Below, in pieces: positions 1 through 10,351 of a stretch of DNA of 64,000 bases. Source of the stretch: an uncultured Cyclobacteriaceae bacterium (GTDB lineage Bacteria > Bacteroidota > Bacteroidia > Cytophagales > Cyclobacteriaceae); assembly GCA_943788235.1 (NCBI GenBank), contig CALSPM010000001.1:310001-374000 (forward strand). The letters are read 5' to 3'. Each line of letters begins with the position of its first letter. Positions within the stretch are counted from its first letter, which is position 1. The notes below the pieces were generated by a model. That model saw only the letters and a program-made list of their open reading frames with translations, did no database searches and was not told the DNA's origin. Made by a program: the position numbers and the translations under genes.

Positions 1-1
1 A

Positions 2-244
2 GAGTTTTTCAAAACACATGGTAAAGGAACTCAAGACACTGGCGCATCGGAGTCCCAAATTGCTTTATTTACCTACCGCATTAACCACCTTACAGATCAT
101 TTAAAGGTGAATAAAAAAGACCACTCAACCCGCTTAGGGTTGCTGAAGTTGGTAGGAAAGCGGAGAAGACTTCTCGACTTTCTCTACAAAAACGAAATTG
201 AGCGATATCGTGCTATAATAGCCAAACTCAATCTAAGAAAGTAA
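2..244 (+). CDS. rpsO: 30S ribosomal protein S15, C-terminal part (starts before window)
   Basis: Frame 2 translation [61 protein letters not shown]...; followed by pnp. Confidence 0.95.
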   Translation, partial: EFFKTHGKGTQDTGASESQIALFTYRINHLTDHLKVNKKDHSTRLGLLKLVGKRRRLLDFLYKNEIERYRAIIAKLNLRK

Positions 245-253
245 TAATATTTT

Positions 254-282
254 AAGGGAGCTGTTTCAAGGTTCCCTTTTTT
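254..282 (+). terminator. Putative intrinsic terminator/attenuator between rpsO and pnp
   Basis: aaggga...tccctt stem followed by a T-run. Confidence 0.5.
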
Positions 283-306
283 TTCAAATTTTGATTTAAT
301 AAAATT

Positions 307-2424
307 ATGCTTCCATCATTCAAGCAAAAAACATTTTCATTACCTGATGGTACTTCTATCACCATTGAAACAGGTAAATTAGCTAAACAGGCAGACGGAT
401 CAGCCGTCGTAAAAGTGGGTGACATGATGCTGCTGGCTACCGTAGTATCCAAAAAAACTGCTGGAGATAATGTTGATTTTCTTCCATTATCAGTTGATTA
501 TCAAGAGAAATTCGCTGCGGCCGGAAAAATACCGGGGGGATTCCTAAAAAGAGAAAGTAGGCTTTCTGATTATGAAATTCTTATATGCAGATTGGTAGAT
601 AGGGCTCTAAGACCCTTGTTTCCTGATGATTACCATGCAGATACACAGGTAATGATCAGTCTCATTTCGGCAGATCCAAAGATCATGCCTATAGCTTATG
701 CTGCCCTGGCAGCTTCCGCTGCATTGGCTGTTTCAGACATACCTTTCAATGGACCCATTTCAGAAGCCAAGGTAGCTCAAGTAGCAGGCGCTTATGTAGT
801 AAATCCTTCTGTAGAGCAAAGCGCGGAAGCTCAAATGGAGTTGATTGTAGCAGGTTCGGCTGATAATATCACGATGGTAGAAGGTGAGTGTAAAGAAGTT
901 CAGGAAGCAGAAATGCTCGAAGCGATTAAGGTAGCACATGAAGCAATCAAAATCCAATGTGCCGCTCAACTTGAGTTAGCTCAAGAGGTTGGAGCCACCG
1001 AAAAGCGTACATATGATCATGAAAATCATGATTTACCATTGGATGACATGATCAAGGCAGCTTGCTATGATCAATGTTATGCCGTGGCTAAGGAAGGTAT
1101 TGCCAACAAAGAGATACGTAAAGAAAAGTTTGGTGCCATTATTGATACATTTGTTGATGGATTAGGAGAGGATCATCAGTATGATCATTTTTTGATACGA
1201 AAATATTACCATGATGTCCAAAAGGATGCGATTAGAAATTGTGTTATGGATTCAAGTGTCAGATTAGATGGGAGGCAATTAGACGAAATTCGGCCTATTT
1301 GGAGTGAAATAGATTATTTACCAGGTGCACATGGTTCTGCAGTTTTTACAAGAGGAGAAACTCAATCATTGACCTCCGTTACTTTAGGATCTAAAGTAGA
1401 TGAGCAAATGATTGATGGTGCCATGCATTCAGGCTATAACAAATTCATTCTGCATTACAATTTTCCAGGATTTTCTACGGGAGAAGTAAGACCCAATAGA
1501 GGTCCGGGAAGAAGAGAGGTAGGACATGGAAATTTAGCCATGAGGGCTTTAAAGCCTGTACTTCCTATAGAAAGTCCTTATACCATAAGAATTGTTTCAG
1601 ACATACTCGAATCTAATGGATCTTCATCCATGGCTACAGTTTGCGCAGGTACATTGGCTTTGATGGACGCTGGAATTCAAATAACCAAACCTGTATCAGG
1701 AATAGCCATGGGAATGATTTCTGAAAAAGACGGTTCTCGTTACTCGGTGCTTTCAGACATTTTAGGTGATGAGGATCATTTAGGTGATATGGACTTTAAG
1801 GTTACCGGTACACGAGATGGCATCACTGCTTGTCAGATGGACATAAAAGTAGATGGTTTGTCGTATGACATTCTTGAAGAAGCTATGGAGCAAGCCAAGA
1901 AGGGAAGGCTACATATTTTGGACAAGATTACAGATACTATTGAAGTGCCAAGGTCTGAAATGAAACCAAATGCCCCAAGATTGATTTCTATTGTCATTGA
2001 TAGAGACATGATTGGTGCTGTGATTGGGCCTGGAGGTAAAGTAGTCCAGGAAATTCAACGTGAGACCGGCGCTACGGTGGTCATCGAGGAAACGCTCAAA
2101 GGAGGATTGGTGAATATCTTTGCAGTTAATAAAGAGGTACTAGATAAGGCGGCCAATTGGGTCAAAGGAATCGTGGCCATGCCTGAAGAGGGTGAAGTAT
2201 ATGAGGGTAAAGTTAAATCTATTATGCCATTTGGTGCTTTTATTGAATTCATGCCAGGTAAGGATGGCCTACTCCACATCTCTGAAGTGAAGTGGGAGAG
2301 ATTGGAGAAGATGGAAGGTGTCATGGAGGTAGGAGAAGAAGTGAAAGTAAAGCTGATCGAGATAGATAAAAAGACGGGTAAATACCGATTATCAAGAAAG
2401 GTTCTACTACCTAAGCCTGAATAA
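307..2424 (+). CDS. pnp: Polyribonucleotide nucleotidyltransferase
   Basis: 705 aa; two RNase PH-like domains, KH ([20 protein letters not shown]) and S1 ([32 protein letters not shown]). Confidence 0.97.
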   Translation: MLPSFKQKTFSLPDGTSITIETGKLAKQADGSAVVKVGDMMLLATVVSKKTAGDNVDFLPLSVDYQEKFAAAGKIPGGFLKRESRLSDYEILICRLVDRALRPLFPDDYHADTQVMISLISADPKIMPIAYAALAASAALAVSDIPFNGPISEAKVAQVAGAYVVNPSVEQSAEAQMELIVAGSADNITMVEGECKEVQEAEMLEAIKVAHEAIKIQCAAQLELAQEVGATEKRTYDHENHDLPLDDMIKAACYDQCYAVAKEGIANKEIRKEKFGAIIDTFVDGLGEDHQYDHFLIRKYYHDVQKDAIRNCVMDSSVRLDGRQLDEIRPIWSEIDYLPGAHGSAVFTRGETQSLTSVTLGSKVDEQMIDGAMHSGYNKFILHYNFPGFSTGEVRPNRGPGRREVGHGNLAMRALKPVLPIESPYTIRIVSDILESNGSSSMATVCAGTLALMDAGIQITKPVSGIAMGMISEKDGSRYSVLSDILGDEDHLGDMDFKVTGTRDGITACQMDIKVDGLSYDILEEAMEQAKKGRLHILDKITDTIEVPRSEMKPNAPRLISIVIDRDMIGAVIGPGGKVVQEIQRETGATVVIEETLKGGLVNIFAVNKEVLDKAANWVKGIVAMPEEGEVYEGKVKSIMPFGAFIEFMPGKDGLLHISEVKWERLEKMEGVMEVGEEVKVKLIEIDKKTGKYRLSRKVLLPKPE

Positions 2425-2714
2425 ATATGAGGAGTAAGCCCCCTAGGAATATCTTTTTTGTTTAATATGTTTACATCTTGCCAGGAGACCTTGATCATCT
2501 CACTCAAAAGATATCCATTGATGTTTTAAGATAGTGCTTAGATAAAAATTACGTACAGATTCACTCGAATGAGCTGAGCTTGTGCTTATTATTTAGGATT
2601 ATTGTGTTAGCCTTTATATATTCATTAATTAAACCAAACAGATGACTTATTCTATAAAGTATTCTAAACTCTCATAGATGCTCTTATAACTTTGAAATAC
2701 TCATTTATTTACAA

Positions 2715-3262
2715 ATTCAGCCCCTACAATCACAGTAGCTACTTACAGCCTGGCAGAAAACAATACTAATGGTACGGTACTAGGAACTGTATAAGCTTCA
2801 GATCCTGATGGCGATACTCTAAACTTATCTGATTGCAAGTGACAATGATGCTGAATGCTTTAGTTTGGATAATGAGAGTGGAGAGTTGACCGTATCAACG
2901 AGTTCAGCACTTGACTTTGAGACGAAACCAACTTTTAATTTAGGCATTGAGGTTTCTGATGTTCATTAAGTGATTTAGCTATTTTTACCAACAGCTTAAC
3001 TGATATTGATGAAGAAGAAGAGGAAGAAACTCTATCTCTCGCGGATGCCTCAGCGATAATCTATCCCAATCCCTCAAATGGCATCTTTAATACCAATATG
3101 GTAGCCTCGAAAGGAGCTGCGATTTATAACCTTTCTTGTAAAAGAATCATGGGGTCTACTGATAATCGCCTTGATGTGAGTTCGCTCAGTGCGGGAGTAT
3201 ATCTCATTGAGCTAGAGAATAGGAGTGGAGAACGCTTTTCGATGAAGTTGATCAAGGAGTAG
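2715..3262 (+). pseudogene. Decayed secreted protein: cadherin-like repeat remnant plus T9SS C-terminal sorting domain
   Basis: Fragments TITVATYSLAENNTNGTVLGTV*ASDPDGDTL / ASDNDAECFSLDNESGELTVSTSSALDFE / IIYPNPSNGIFNTNM...LSAGVYLIELENRSGERFSMKLIKE, with an in-frame stop and frame changes. Confidence 0.7.
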
Positions 3263-3492
3263 ATATAAATTATTTTATTTATTTGGACACCGCGTATTGA
3301 AATACTATTTTTTGTACCAAAAATAGCATATTTTGAGAGTATCTAGTAGCATATAAAATAATCATGCAAGTACTTTATTTGATAGAAAAATTGTTTTTTG
3401 ATTTAAATCTAATTCATTAACTTGATTAAAGGTTAGGTTGTATCGATCAGGTTTTTAAGACCTATCTTAAAATGATTATGGGTTAAAAGCAT

Positions 3493-5220
3493 ATGAAAAA
3501 ATCAATTTTTTTTTTAGGTTTAGTACTTGTAATTACATTGAGTTGCCAAGTACCGTCTGTAGATGATGAACAGAAGTTGGCTGACTTGATAGATACTTAT
3601 CAAGAACATCAGGGGTTTGATAGATCACGTTATCCGCTGGGACTTTATACGCAAGCCTATTATGCCCAAGAAGCTCAATTTGCTGATAGCTTAAGGCGTG
3701 AACTTACTCAACTTTCTACTTTGAAATTTAATGAAAATGACCAAATTTCAGCTGCTTTACTCGCTTTTGTCTTACAAGAGAAAATAGATTACTATAGCTA
3801 TGATCAGTATTTAAATCCCATCCTATCAGATGCTGGATTTCACAGCAATCTTACTTACCAGGTAAAACCTTTAAATGATTTTGGACAAGTGAAGTCTTAT
3901 TTAAATAAATTGAATGCAATACCAGAATTTGTAGACCAGCATTTCATTAACTTACGAGCAGGTCTGGAAAAAGGGATTTCTCAGCCTTTGGTCATATTTG
4001 AGGGATATCAGTCTACCTATGAAGATCACATCGTTTCATCATATGATCAAAGTTATTACTATGAACCTTTCAAAAAATTACCACAAGGGTTAACGCAAAC
4101 CCAAAAAGATTCGGTTTTAGCAGCCGCTAAATTGGCCATTGAGACTCAGGTAATTCCACAGTTTATAAGGATTAAAGATTTTTTTGAGTCGGTATATTTA
4201 CCTAACACCAGAACAACTCTCGGTATTTCCGAAACTCCAAATGGCCGTGAATATTATCAGAATCGAATTGATTTTTATACCACCAGTACCGAGTATACTG
4301 CAGAGAGTATTCATCAAATAGGACTGAGTGAGGTCAGTAGAATCAAGACTGAGATGGAGCAGATTATTGAAGATTTAGAATTTAAAGGTAGTTTTGAAGC
4401 GTTTTTAACTTTTCTGAGAACGGATAAGCAGTTTTATGCTACCACGCCCAAGGAATTATTGATGATTGCACGTGACATGGCCAAACGGGTGGATGCTCAG
4501 TTGCCTCGCTTTTTTAAGACGCTCCCACGCAAACCATATGGTGTAGCACCGGTTCCTGATGCCATTGCACCAAAATATACCGGCGGAAGATATGTTGGGA
4601 CTGACGCTGAGAGTCCAGAACCTGGATATTATTGGGTCAACACTTATAATTTACCCAGTAGAACCTTATACACTCTTCCTTCGCTTACTGTGCATGAAGC
4701 CGTTCCTGGTCACCATTTGCAAGGAAGCTTACATGCTGAGTTAGGAGGAAGTATACCCCAATTTAGGCGTGATTTATATCTTTCAGCTTATGGAGAAGGT
4801 TGGGGCTTGTACAGCGAGTTTTTAGCTGAAGAAATGGGTATGTATACTACGTTGTATGAGCAGTTTGGAAAGTTAACGTACGAAATGTGGCGGGCCTGCA
4901 GATTGGTGGTGGATACGGGTATTCATGCCAAAGGATGGAGCAGAGATCAAGTAGTTCATTTCATGTCGGTGAATACCGCGCTGTCGCTGCATGAAATCAA
5001 TACTGAAACAGATCGATATATCTCGTGGCCAGGTCAGGCTTTATCCTATAAGATAGGTGAATTGAAAATACGAGAATTGCGTCAAAAAGCAGAAGAATCA
5101 CTTGGCACTAAGTTTGATATTCGTGACTTTCATGAAGTTATATTGGCACAAGGCACGGTCACCTTGCCTATCGTGGAGTTGAGGGTTAAGGCTTATATAG
5201 ACGCGCAGAGGCTTAATTAA
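3493..5220 (+). CDS. DUF885 family lipoprotein (putative metallopeptidase-like)
   Basis: Lipoprotein signal MKKSIFFLGLVLVITLSC; HEAVPGHHLQ motif typical of DUF885. Confidence 0.85.
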   Translation: MKKSIFFLGLVLVITLSCQVPSVDDEQKLADLIDTYQEHQGFDRSRYPLGLYTQAYYAQEAQFADSLRRELTQLSTLKFNENDQISAALLAFVLQEKIDYYSYDQYLNPILSDAGFHSNLTYQVKPLNDFGQVKSYLNKLNAIPEFVDQHFINLRAGLEKGISQPLVIFEGYQSTYEDHIVSSYDQSYYYEPFKKLPQGLTQTQKDSVLAAAKLAIETQVIPQFIRIKDFFESVYLPNTRTTLGISETPNGREYYQNRIDFYTTSTEYTAESIHQIGLSEVSRIKTEMEQIIEDLEFKGSFEAFLTFLRTDKQFYATTPKELLMIARDMAKRVDAQLPRFFKTLPRKPYGVAPVPDAIAPKYTGGRYVGTDAESPEPGYYWVNTYNLPSRTLYTLPSLTVHEAVPGHHLQGSLHAELGGSIPQFRRDLYLSAYGEGWGLYSEFLAEEMGMYTTLYEQFGKLTYEMWRACRLVVDTGIHAKGWSRDQVVHFMSVNTALSLHEINTETDRYISWPGQALSYKIGELKIRELRQKAEESLGTKFDIRDFHEVILAQGTVTLPIVELRVKAYIDAQRLN

Positions 5221-5354
5221 TTGATTTCAAATTTTTCTCTTAAATTGAGGATTTGTCATAAAGTCATCCTTTGATTTCTTCACTGAGTGTTTGCGGAATT
5301 TAATAAAAAATAAGGGGTAGGAGTATTCCCTTTCTTATATTTGTGTTCAGAAAC

Positions 5355-5372
5355 TGAAGTGCTTGCACTTCA
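5355..5372 (+). promoter_or_regulatory. Hairpin plus T-run immediately upstream of trxB (leader/terminator-like)
   Basis: tgaagtgc-tt-gcacttca followed by aatattttttt; trxB ATG at 5394. Confidence 0.4.
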
Positions 5373-5393
5373 ATATTTTTTTAGAACGAATAT

Positions 5394-6365
5394 ATGAAGG
5401 AAGACGACATAACAAACGAGCATGTTCAAGTTTTGATTATTGGTTCAGGCCCTGCTGGGTACACTGCTGCTATTTATGCCGCTAGGGCAGGTTTAAAGCC
5501 AGTTCTGTATACGGGAGCTGAGCCAGGAGGACAACTAACAATCACAACAGATGTAGAAAATTATCCGGGTTATCCTGAGGGGGTGACTGGCCCTCAGATG
5601 ATGGTTGAATTTCAAAAACAGGCAGAGCGTTTTGATACGGATGTTCGTTATGGAGTAGTAACGGATGTAGATTTTTCTGGATGGCCACATGAAGTTACCA
5701 TTGATGGTAAGAAAAAAATGAAAGCTGATGCGGTCATTATATCTACTGGAGCTTCTGCCAAATGGCTTGGCTTAGCCGATGAAACAAGGCTCAATGGACA
5801 AGGCGTTTCTGCTTGTGCCGTTTGTGATGGCTTTTTCTTTAAAGGACAAGATGTTGCTGTTGTAGGTGCAGGTGATACGGCCGCTGAGGAAGCTTCTTAT
5901 CTTTCCAAGTTGGCCAATAAGGTATATATGATTGTGAGAAGAGATGAGATGCGGGCTTCTAAAATTATGCAGCAGCGCGTATTCAATGCTAAAAATATTG
6001 AGATACTTTGGAATACCGAAACTGAAGGATTGATCGGAGAAAATCAAGTGGAAGGTGTCGCGATTGTCAATAATAAAACAGGAGAAAAAAGAGTTTTAAA
6101 TACAACAGGTTTTTTTGTAGCCATTGGACACAAGCCCAATACCGAGATTTTTGAATCTGTGTTAGATCTTGACGAGAGTGGTTACATCATTACAAAGCCT
6201 GGAACTTCTAAAACTCAAATTGACGGAGTTTTTGCTACGGGTGATGCCCAAGATAGAATCTACAGACAGGCGGTGACGGCAGCAGGAAGTGGCTGTATGG
6301 GAGCTTTAGATGCCGAAAGATTCCTGGCTCAAAAAGAGGTAGAGTTGGCAGAAGTAACCCAATAA
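5394..6365 (+). CDS. trxB: Thioredoxin-disulfide reductase
   Basis: GSGPAGYTAAIYAARAGLKPVLY, CAVCDG redox motif, GVFATGDAQD. Confidence 0.95.
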   Translation: MKEDDITNEHVQVLIIGSGPAGYTAAIYAARAGLKPVLYTGAEPGGQLTITTDVENYPGYPEGVTGPQMMVEFQKQAERFDTDVRYGVVTDVDFSGWPHEVTIDGKKKMKADAVIISTGASAKWLGLADETRLNGQGVSACAVCDGFFFKGQDVAVVGAGDTAAEEASYLSKLANKVYMIVRRDEMRASKIMQQRVFNAKNIEILWNTETEGLIGENQVEGVAIVNNKTGEKRVLNTTGFFVAIGHKPNTEIFESVLDLDESGYIITKPGTSKTQIDGVFATGDAQDRIYRQAVTAAGSGCMGALDAERFLAQKEVELAEVTQ

Positions 6366-7090
6366 TGGAGCCCATGAAATTGGATATATTGGCCATATCA
6401 GCGCATCCCGATGACATAGAACTTTGTTGTAGTGGGACGCTGATCGCACACAAGACCCAAGGCTATATAACAGGAATATTAGATCTGACTGAAGGTGAGA
6501 TGAGTACGCGTGGGACGCCTGCAACAAGGCAAAAAGAGTCTGCTGAAGCTTCTCAAATCATGGGGCTTTCTTTACGTGAGAATCTGGGTTTATCCGATGC
6601 TAAATTTGATTTGAGCTTTGAAAATCAATTGCGCGTGATCAAGGTATTGCGAAAGTTTCGACCGGAAATCATACTCGCCAATGCACTTTACGATCGACAT
6701 CCTGACCATGTGCGTGCGGCAGAACTCATCGAGGAAGCAGTCTTTAAATCTGGTTTGGTCAAAATCGAGACAGAAGACGAAAAAGGAATTCAATCGCCTT
6801 GGAGACCCAAAAAAGTCTTTCATTATATTCAAAGTGTCTCCTTAGAACCTGACTTTATTTGTGATATATCAGCTCACATGGAGGAGAAGATGGCGGCCAT
6901 TAGAGTTTTCAAATCTCAGTTTTTTGATCCAAAAAGCAAGGAGCCGAATACTTATATTTCAAATCCGGATTTTTTGAAGCTAATCGAGGCGCGTTCGCGT
7001 GAATGGGGTCATCGGATTGGTGTTTCTTTTGGTGAAGGCTTTGTTCAACGGCAGTCGTTAGGAGTTAAAAATTTATTTGATTTGGTCTGA
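6365..7090 (+). CDS. bshB1: Bacillithiol biosynthesis deacetylase BshB1
   Basis: LDILAISAHPDDIELCCSGTL, GEMSTRGTPATRQKES, RHPDHVRA; LmbE-like fold. Confidence 0.88.
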   Translation: MEPMKLDILAISAHPDDIELCCSGTLIAHKTQGYITGILDLTEGEMSTRGTPATRQKESAEASQIMGLSLRENLGLSDAKFDLSFENQLRVIKVLRKFRPEIILANALYDRHPDHVRAAELIEEAVFKSGLVKIETEDEKGIQSPWRPKKVFHYIQSVSLEPDFICDISAHMEEKMAAIRVFKSQFFDPKSKEPNTYISNPDFLKLIEARSREWGHRIGVSFGEGFVQRQSLGVKNLFDLV

Positions 7091-7209
7091 TGTCAAGGCA
7101 TCTTATTGCCTGTTTACTTAAATACGAAAAAACTATCAATGGTTAACTTGTCACATTAAGGTTGGTTAATCATTATCTTCTACTCCCATCTATTTAAATT
7201 GACATCACT

Positions 7210-8454
7210 TTAAAGGGATGTTTGGCCTAATCGATTCAATGCTCGAATTTTGATGAGTTGATCTTGAAGTGTCAGAGTATTGAAGGGAGCTATTTTCCAA
7301 TAATTCTCATTCAAATGACTCAAGCCCTCCTCAAGAGGGATGTTGGTATGAACGAGATCTCGGGAAAAATGAATCATTTTCAATATCATGAAATAATCAA
7401 ACCAATCATAAAATTGTTTGTAAAAGGAGGTTAAATCCCTGCTATTTCTCAATAATTTATCAAGTTTTTGATAAAAGTCAACAGCGTTTAGAAATTTTTG
7501 AATGGCTGCAGGTAAATTGGGCGATTGACCTTGAATGATTTCAGGTAAGCTGGTCATAAATATTTTAATATCTTCAAAAATCAAAGGATTGTAGTTACTT
7601 AATATGATCTCTTTATCTACCTGATAACCGATAAGTGCCCTACCGGTACCAAAGGGAACTCGATCAGAAATTCTAGCGGCAGGATAAACCAAGGCCTCAT
7701 TGATTTCAGCAAAGCCAGGTTTGCGCACTATTTTATTGAGGAAATAGAAATCTTCACCCGCTTTTTTAGTATTCATTCCGCCGTGCTTGCAATAATGATC
7801 CGAATTTATGGTAATACAGCTGCCCAATGTTTGATGAACGCTGGGATAACCTGAATAGCGTAAGCCATCCGTATAATACCTTAAACCCAATTCATAGGGA
7901 ATGATACCACTTTCAAGGTCTAAAGGATGCTCGTAAGCTAAAATACCCGCATTCAAATTATGATTTTTGTAGGCGCTGTAAATGGCAGCTAAATAAGTAT
8001 CACTACACCGACAATCCCCATCGAAGCAAACGAGAATGCCCGAATGATTGAGTTTTTTGAACCACCGAGCCGCTTCGTCTAATCCGATTTTTCTGGCTAA
8101 ACCCACACCTGCTTTTTTTTGAGGTATCCCTATATTTACGACTTGAATAGTGATTCTATCGGTATCCTTAATCTGTTTTATTTCCTCGTAAGCCCTTTGA
8201 TTGAGATTGAGATCATCTAAGGAACTTTGTTCGGGAGCATTAATGACTATTAGCAGGATCACTCGGCATGCCACTTTGCTACAAGCCAATAGAGAATGGA
8301 CTGCCACACCTAGTTGGGATTCTTTATAGGCTGGAATCACTACAACCATTTCCAAATCTGATGGGGGGCTGAAATGGGGAATCAGGGGTGTCTTCCAAGC
8401 GTATCGTTCGAAATAATAATCTTTGCTCAAGGAGAAAGTCGTACCAAGGTCCAT
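7210..8454 (-). CDS. Family 2-like glycosyltransferase
   Basis: LEMVVVIPAYKESQLGVAVHSLL..., ILVCFDGDCRCSDTYL. Confidence 0.75.
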   Translation of the reverse strand: MDLGTTFSLSKDYYFERYAWKTPLIPHFSPPSDLEMVVVIPAYKESQLGVAVHSLLACSKVACRVILLIVINAPEQSSLDDLNLNQRAYEEIKQIKDTDRITIQVVNIGIPQKKAGVGLARKIGLDEAARWFKKLNHSGILVCFDGDCRCSDTYLAAIYSAYKNHNLNAGILAYEHPLDLESGIIPYELGLRYYTDGLRYSGYPSVHQTLGSCITINSDHYCKHGGMNTKKAGEDFYFLNKIVRKPGFAEINEALVYPAARISDRVPFGTGRALIGYQVDKEIILSNYNPLIFEDIKIFMTSLPEIIQGQSPNLPAAIQKFLNAVDFYQKLDKLLRNSRDLTSFYKQFYDWFDYFMILKMIHFSRDLVHTNIPLEEGLSHLNENYWKIAPFNTLTLQDQLIKIRALNRLGQTSL

Positions 8455-9119
8455 ACTGATTCAACGCGCTTATAGAGGATCCGATCATGTAATCTATTCA
8501 AACCCCCTTGCCAGAATTCCATGCTTTCAGGCATCAATCGGTAACCTCCCCAAAAATCAGGAAAAGGAACTTCTCCTTCAAGAAATTGTTGTTTTAGCTC
8601 GGAGAGTCGGTTTTCCAAAACTTGCCTTGAATCAATGACACTACTTTGCTTACTGACCCATGCGCCCAATTGACTACCGTAGGGTCTGCTGAAAAAATAG
8701 TCTTTTGATTCTTCGACGGGAATCCGCTCGACTTTACCCGTTAAGATTACTTGCCTTTCAAGAGCATACCAAGGAAAAAGGAGGGAAGCACTGGGATTGA
8801 TTGCTAAATGTTGTGCTTTTCTAGAAGTGTAATTTGTAAAAAAAACGAACCCTTGAGAGTTAAAATACTTGAGTAATACGGTACGTTGCGTGGGTGCATT
8901 ATGGATATCTACTGTGCTTAAAACCATAGCATTAGGTTCTAAAATAGTCGCCTTCAATGCTTGATCAAACCATTTTTGAAATTGTGAAAAAGGTGATTCT
9001 TCTAAGGAATCAGCAGTAAGTTGTGCTTGCGCATATTCTTTTCTTAAATTTGATAAATCATTCATAATATGATAAAAGGGTTTTTTAATAAGTAGAATAA
9101 AATACCTTTCTTTGTTCAA
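8427..9119 (-). CDS. pdxH: Pyridoxamine 5'-phosphate oxidase
   Basis: PNAMVLSTVDIHNAPTQRTVLLK...FVFFTNYTSRKAQHLAINPSASLLFPWYALERQV; C-term FWQGGLNRLHDR; N-terminus probably at 9065. Confidence 0.93.
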   Translation of the reverse strand: MNKERYFILLIKKPFYHIMNDLSNLRKEYAQAQLTADSLEESPFSQFQKWFDQALKATILEPNAMVLSTVDIHNAPTQRTVLLKYFNSQGFVFFTNYTSRKAQHLAINPSASLLFPWYALERQVILTGKVERIPVEESKDYFFSRPYGSQLGAWVSKQSSVIDSRQVLENRLSELKQQFLEGEVPFPDFWGGYRLMPESMEFWQGGLNRLHDRILYKRVESVWTLVRLSP

Positions 9120-9136
9120 CTAAAAGGCTAAGTTAA

Positions 9137-9721
9137 TTGAAGTACAGGATAGACCTAAAGATATCGAGCAGTAATGATTGGATCAAAGCTGTTATTGCTG
9201 ATTTTGATATATTTTTAAGGGATCACGCCAATTGTGAGCGGAAAGCATCAGCCATGGCCATGAGTTTTGTTGCCAAATATCCGAATAGAAAAGAGATTTT
9301 AGGCGAACTGATAGGCATTGGTATTGAGGAGCTAGAACATTTTAAAGAGGTACATCAAATTATGGAATCACGGGGCATTATGTTACCGCATGAGATTGGT
9401 CAAGATTTTTATGTCAAACGATTGATTGAAGGTTGCAGAAGTGGTCGTGAAGAGCGATTTATGGATCGCTTGTTATTGGCCTCTTTGGTAGAAACCAGAG
9501 GGGCTGAACGTTTTAAATTGGTATACGAAAATATAAATGAAGCAGATTTAAAATCCTTTTATCATAAGCTTTGGGCTTCAGAAGCACGTCATGGTGAGGT
9601 TTTTGTTCGAATGTGTTTAAACTATTTTGACGAAAAGAGCGTCTATAAGAGACTAGGTGAAATGATAGATATCGAAGCTGAAATTTTAGATTCCTTACCG
9701 ATTAAGGCAGCTTTACATTGA
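9137..9721 (+). CDS. miaE: tRNA-(ms2io6A)-hydroxylase-like protein
   Basis: DHANCERKASAMAMSFVAKYPNR, EELEHFKEV, ETRGAERF; TTG start. Confidence 0.85.
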   Translation: MKYRIDLKISSSNDWIKAVIADFDIFLRDHANCERKASAMAMSFVAKYPNRKEILGELIGIGIEELEHFKEVHQIMESRGIMLPHEIGQDFYVKRLIEGCRSGREERFMDRLLLASLVETRGAERFKLVYENINEADLKSFYHKLWASEARHGEVFVRMCLNYFDEKSVYKRLGEMIDIEAEILDSLPIKAALH

Positions 9722-9725
9722 GATA

Positions 9726-10304
9726 ATGAATTTTTTTGTTAATGATAATTTGATTGAACCAGAGCCTGGAGATTTATTAATCTCACAACCTTACTTGTCC
9801 GATCCAAACTTCGAAAGAACCGTTGTTTTGATTTGTGAGCATGATGATAAAGGTACGGTTGGCTTTGTGCTCAATCGAAGATCAAATAGCGTTTTTAGTG
9901 ATGTAATTGTCGATGCGGCTCATTTTGATGCTCCATTGTATGTGGGTGGCCCAGTGCAACATGATACTTTGCACTTTGTGCATAAGGATGCACTTGAAAT
10001 GGAATCAGGTCAATTTCTCGGAGAACGATTGGTTTGGGGCAGGGATTTCAATCGCTTATTAACGCTCATAGATACCCATCAAATAGACGAAAAAAATTAC
10101 CGATTTTTTGTGGGTTATTCGGGGTGGTCACCCGGACAATTAATGGAAGAATTGAATGCTAAATCTTGGATTGTCTACCAAAACAAGGATGAAAACCTCA
10201 TTTTTGATTTTTCATCTCAAGATTTGTGGAAGAAAGTTTTAAGGGAAATGGGTGGCAAGTATAGGGTAATCTCGAATTATCCTGTCGATCCCAGATTAAA
10301 TTAA
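9726..10304 (+). CDS. YqgE/AlgH family protein
   Basis: PGDLLISQPYLSDPNFERTVVLICEHDDKGTVGFVLNR; GYSGWSPGQLMEEL. Confidence 0.92.
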   Translation: MNFFVNDNLIEPEPGDLLISQPYLSDPNFERTVVLICEHDDKGTVGFVLNRRSNSVFSDVIVDAAHFDAPLYVGGPVQHDTLHFVHKDALEMESGQFLGERLVWGRDFNRLLTLIDTHQIDEKNYRFFVGYSGWSPGQLMEELNAKSWIVYQNKDENLIFDFSSQDLWKKVLREMGGKYRVISNYPVDPRLN

Positions 10305-10351
10305 GCGTAGATGCTTAAGTTTAAGTAAGATTAGGTTTGTGACTAGAAGAT

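Noticed and set aside
2055-2507. 150 aa antisense ORF over pnp
   Set aside because: Shadow ORF of a highly conserved gene; no protein-like signature
4559-4744. 61 aa ORF inside DUF885 gene
   Set aside because: Alternate frame of a well supported CDS
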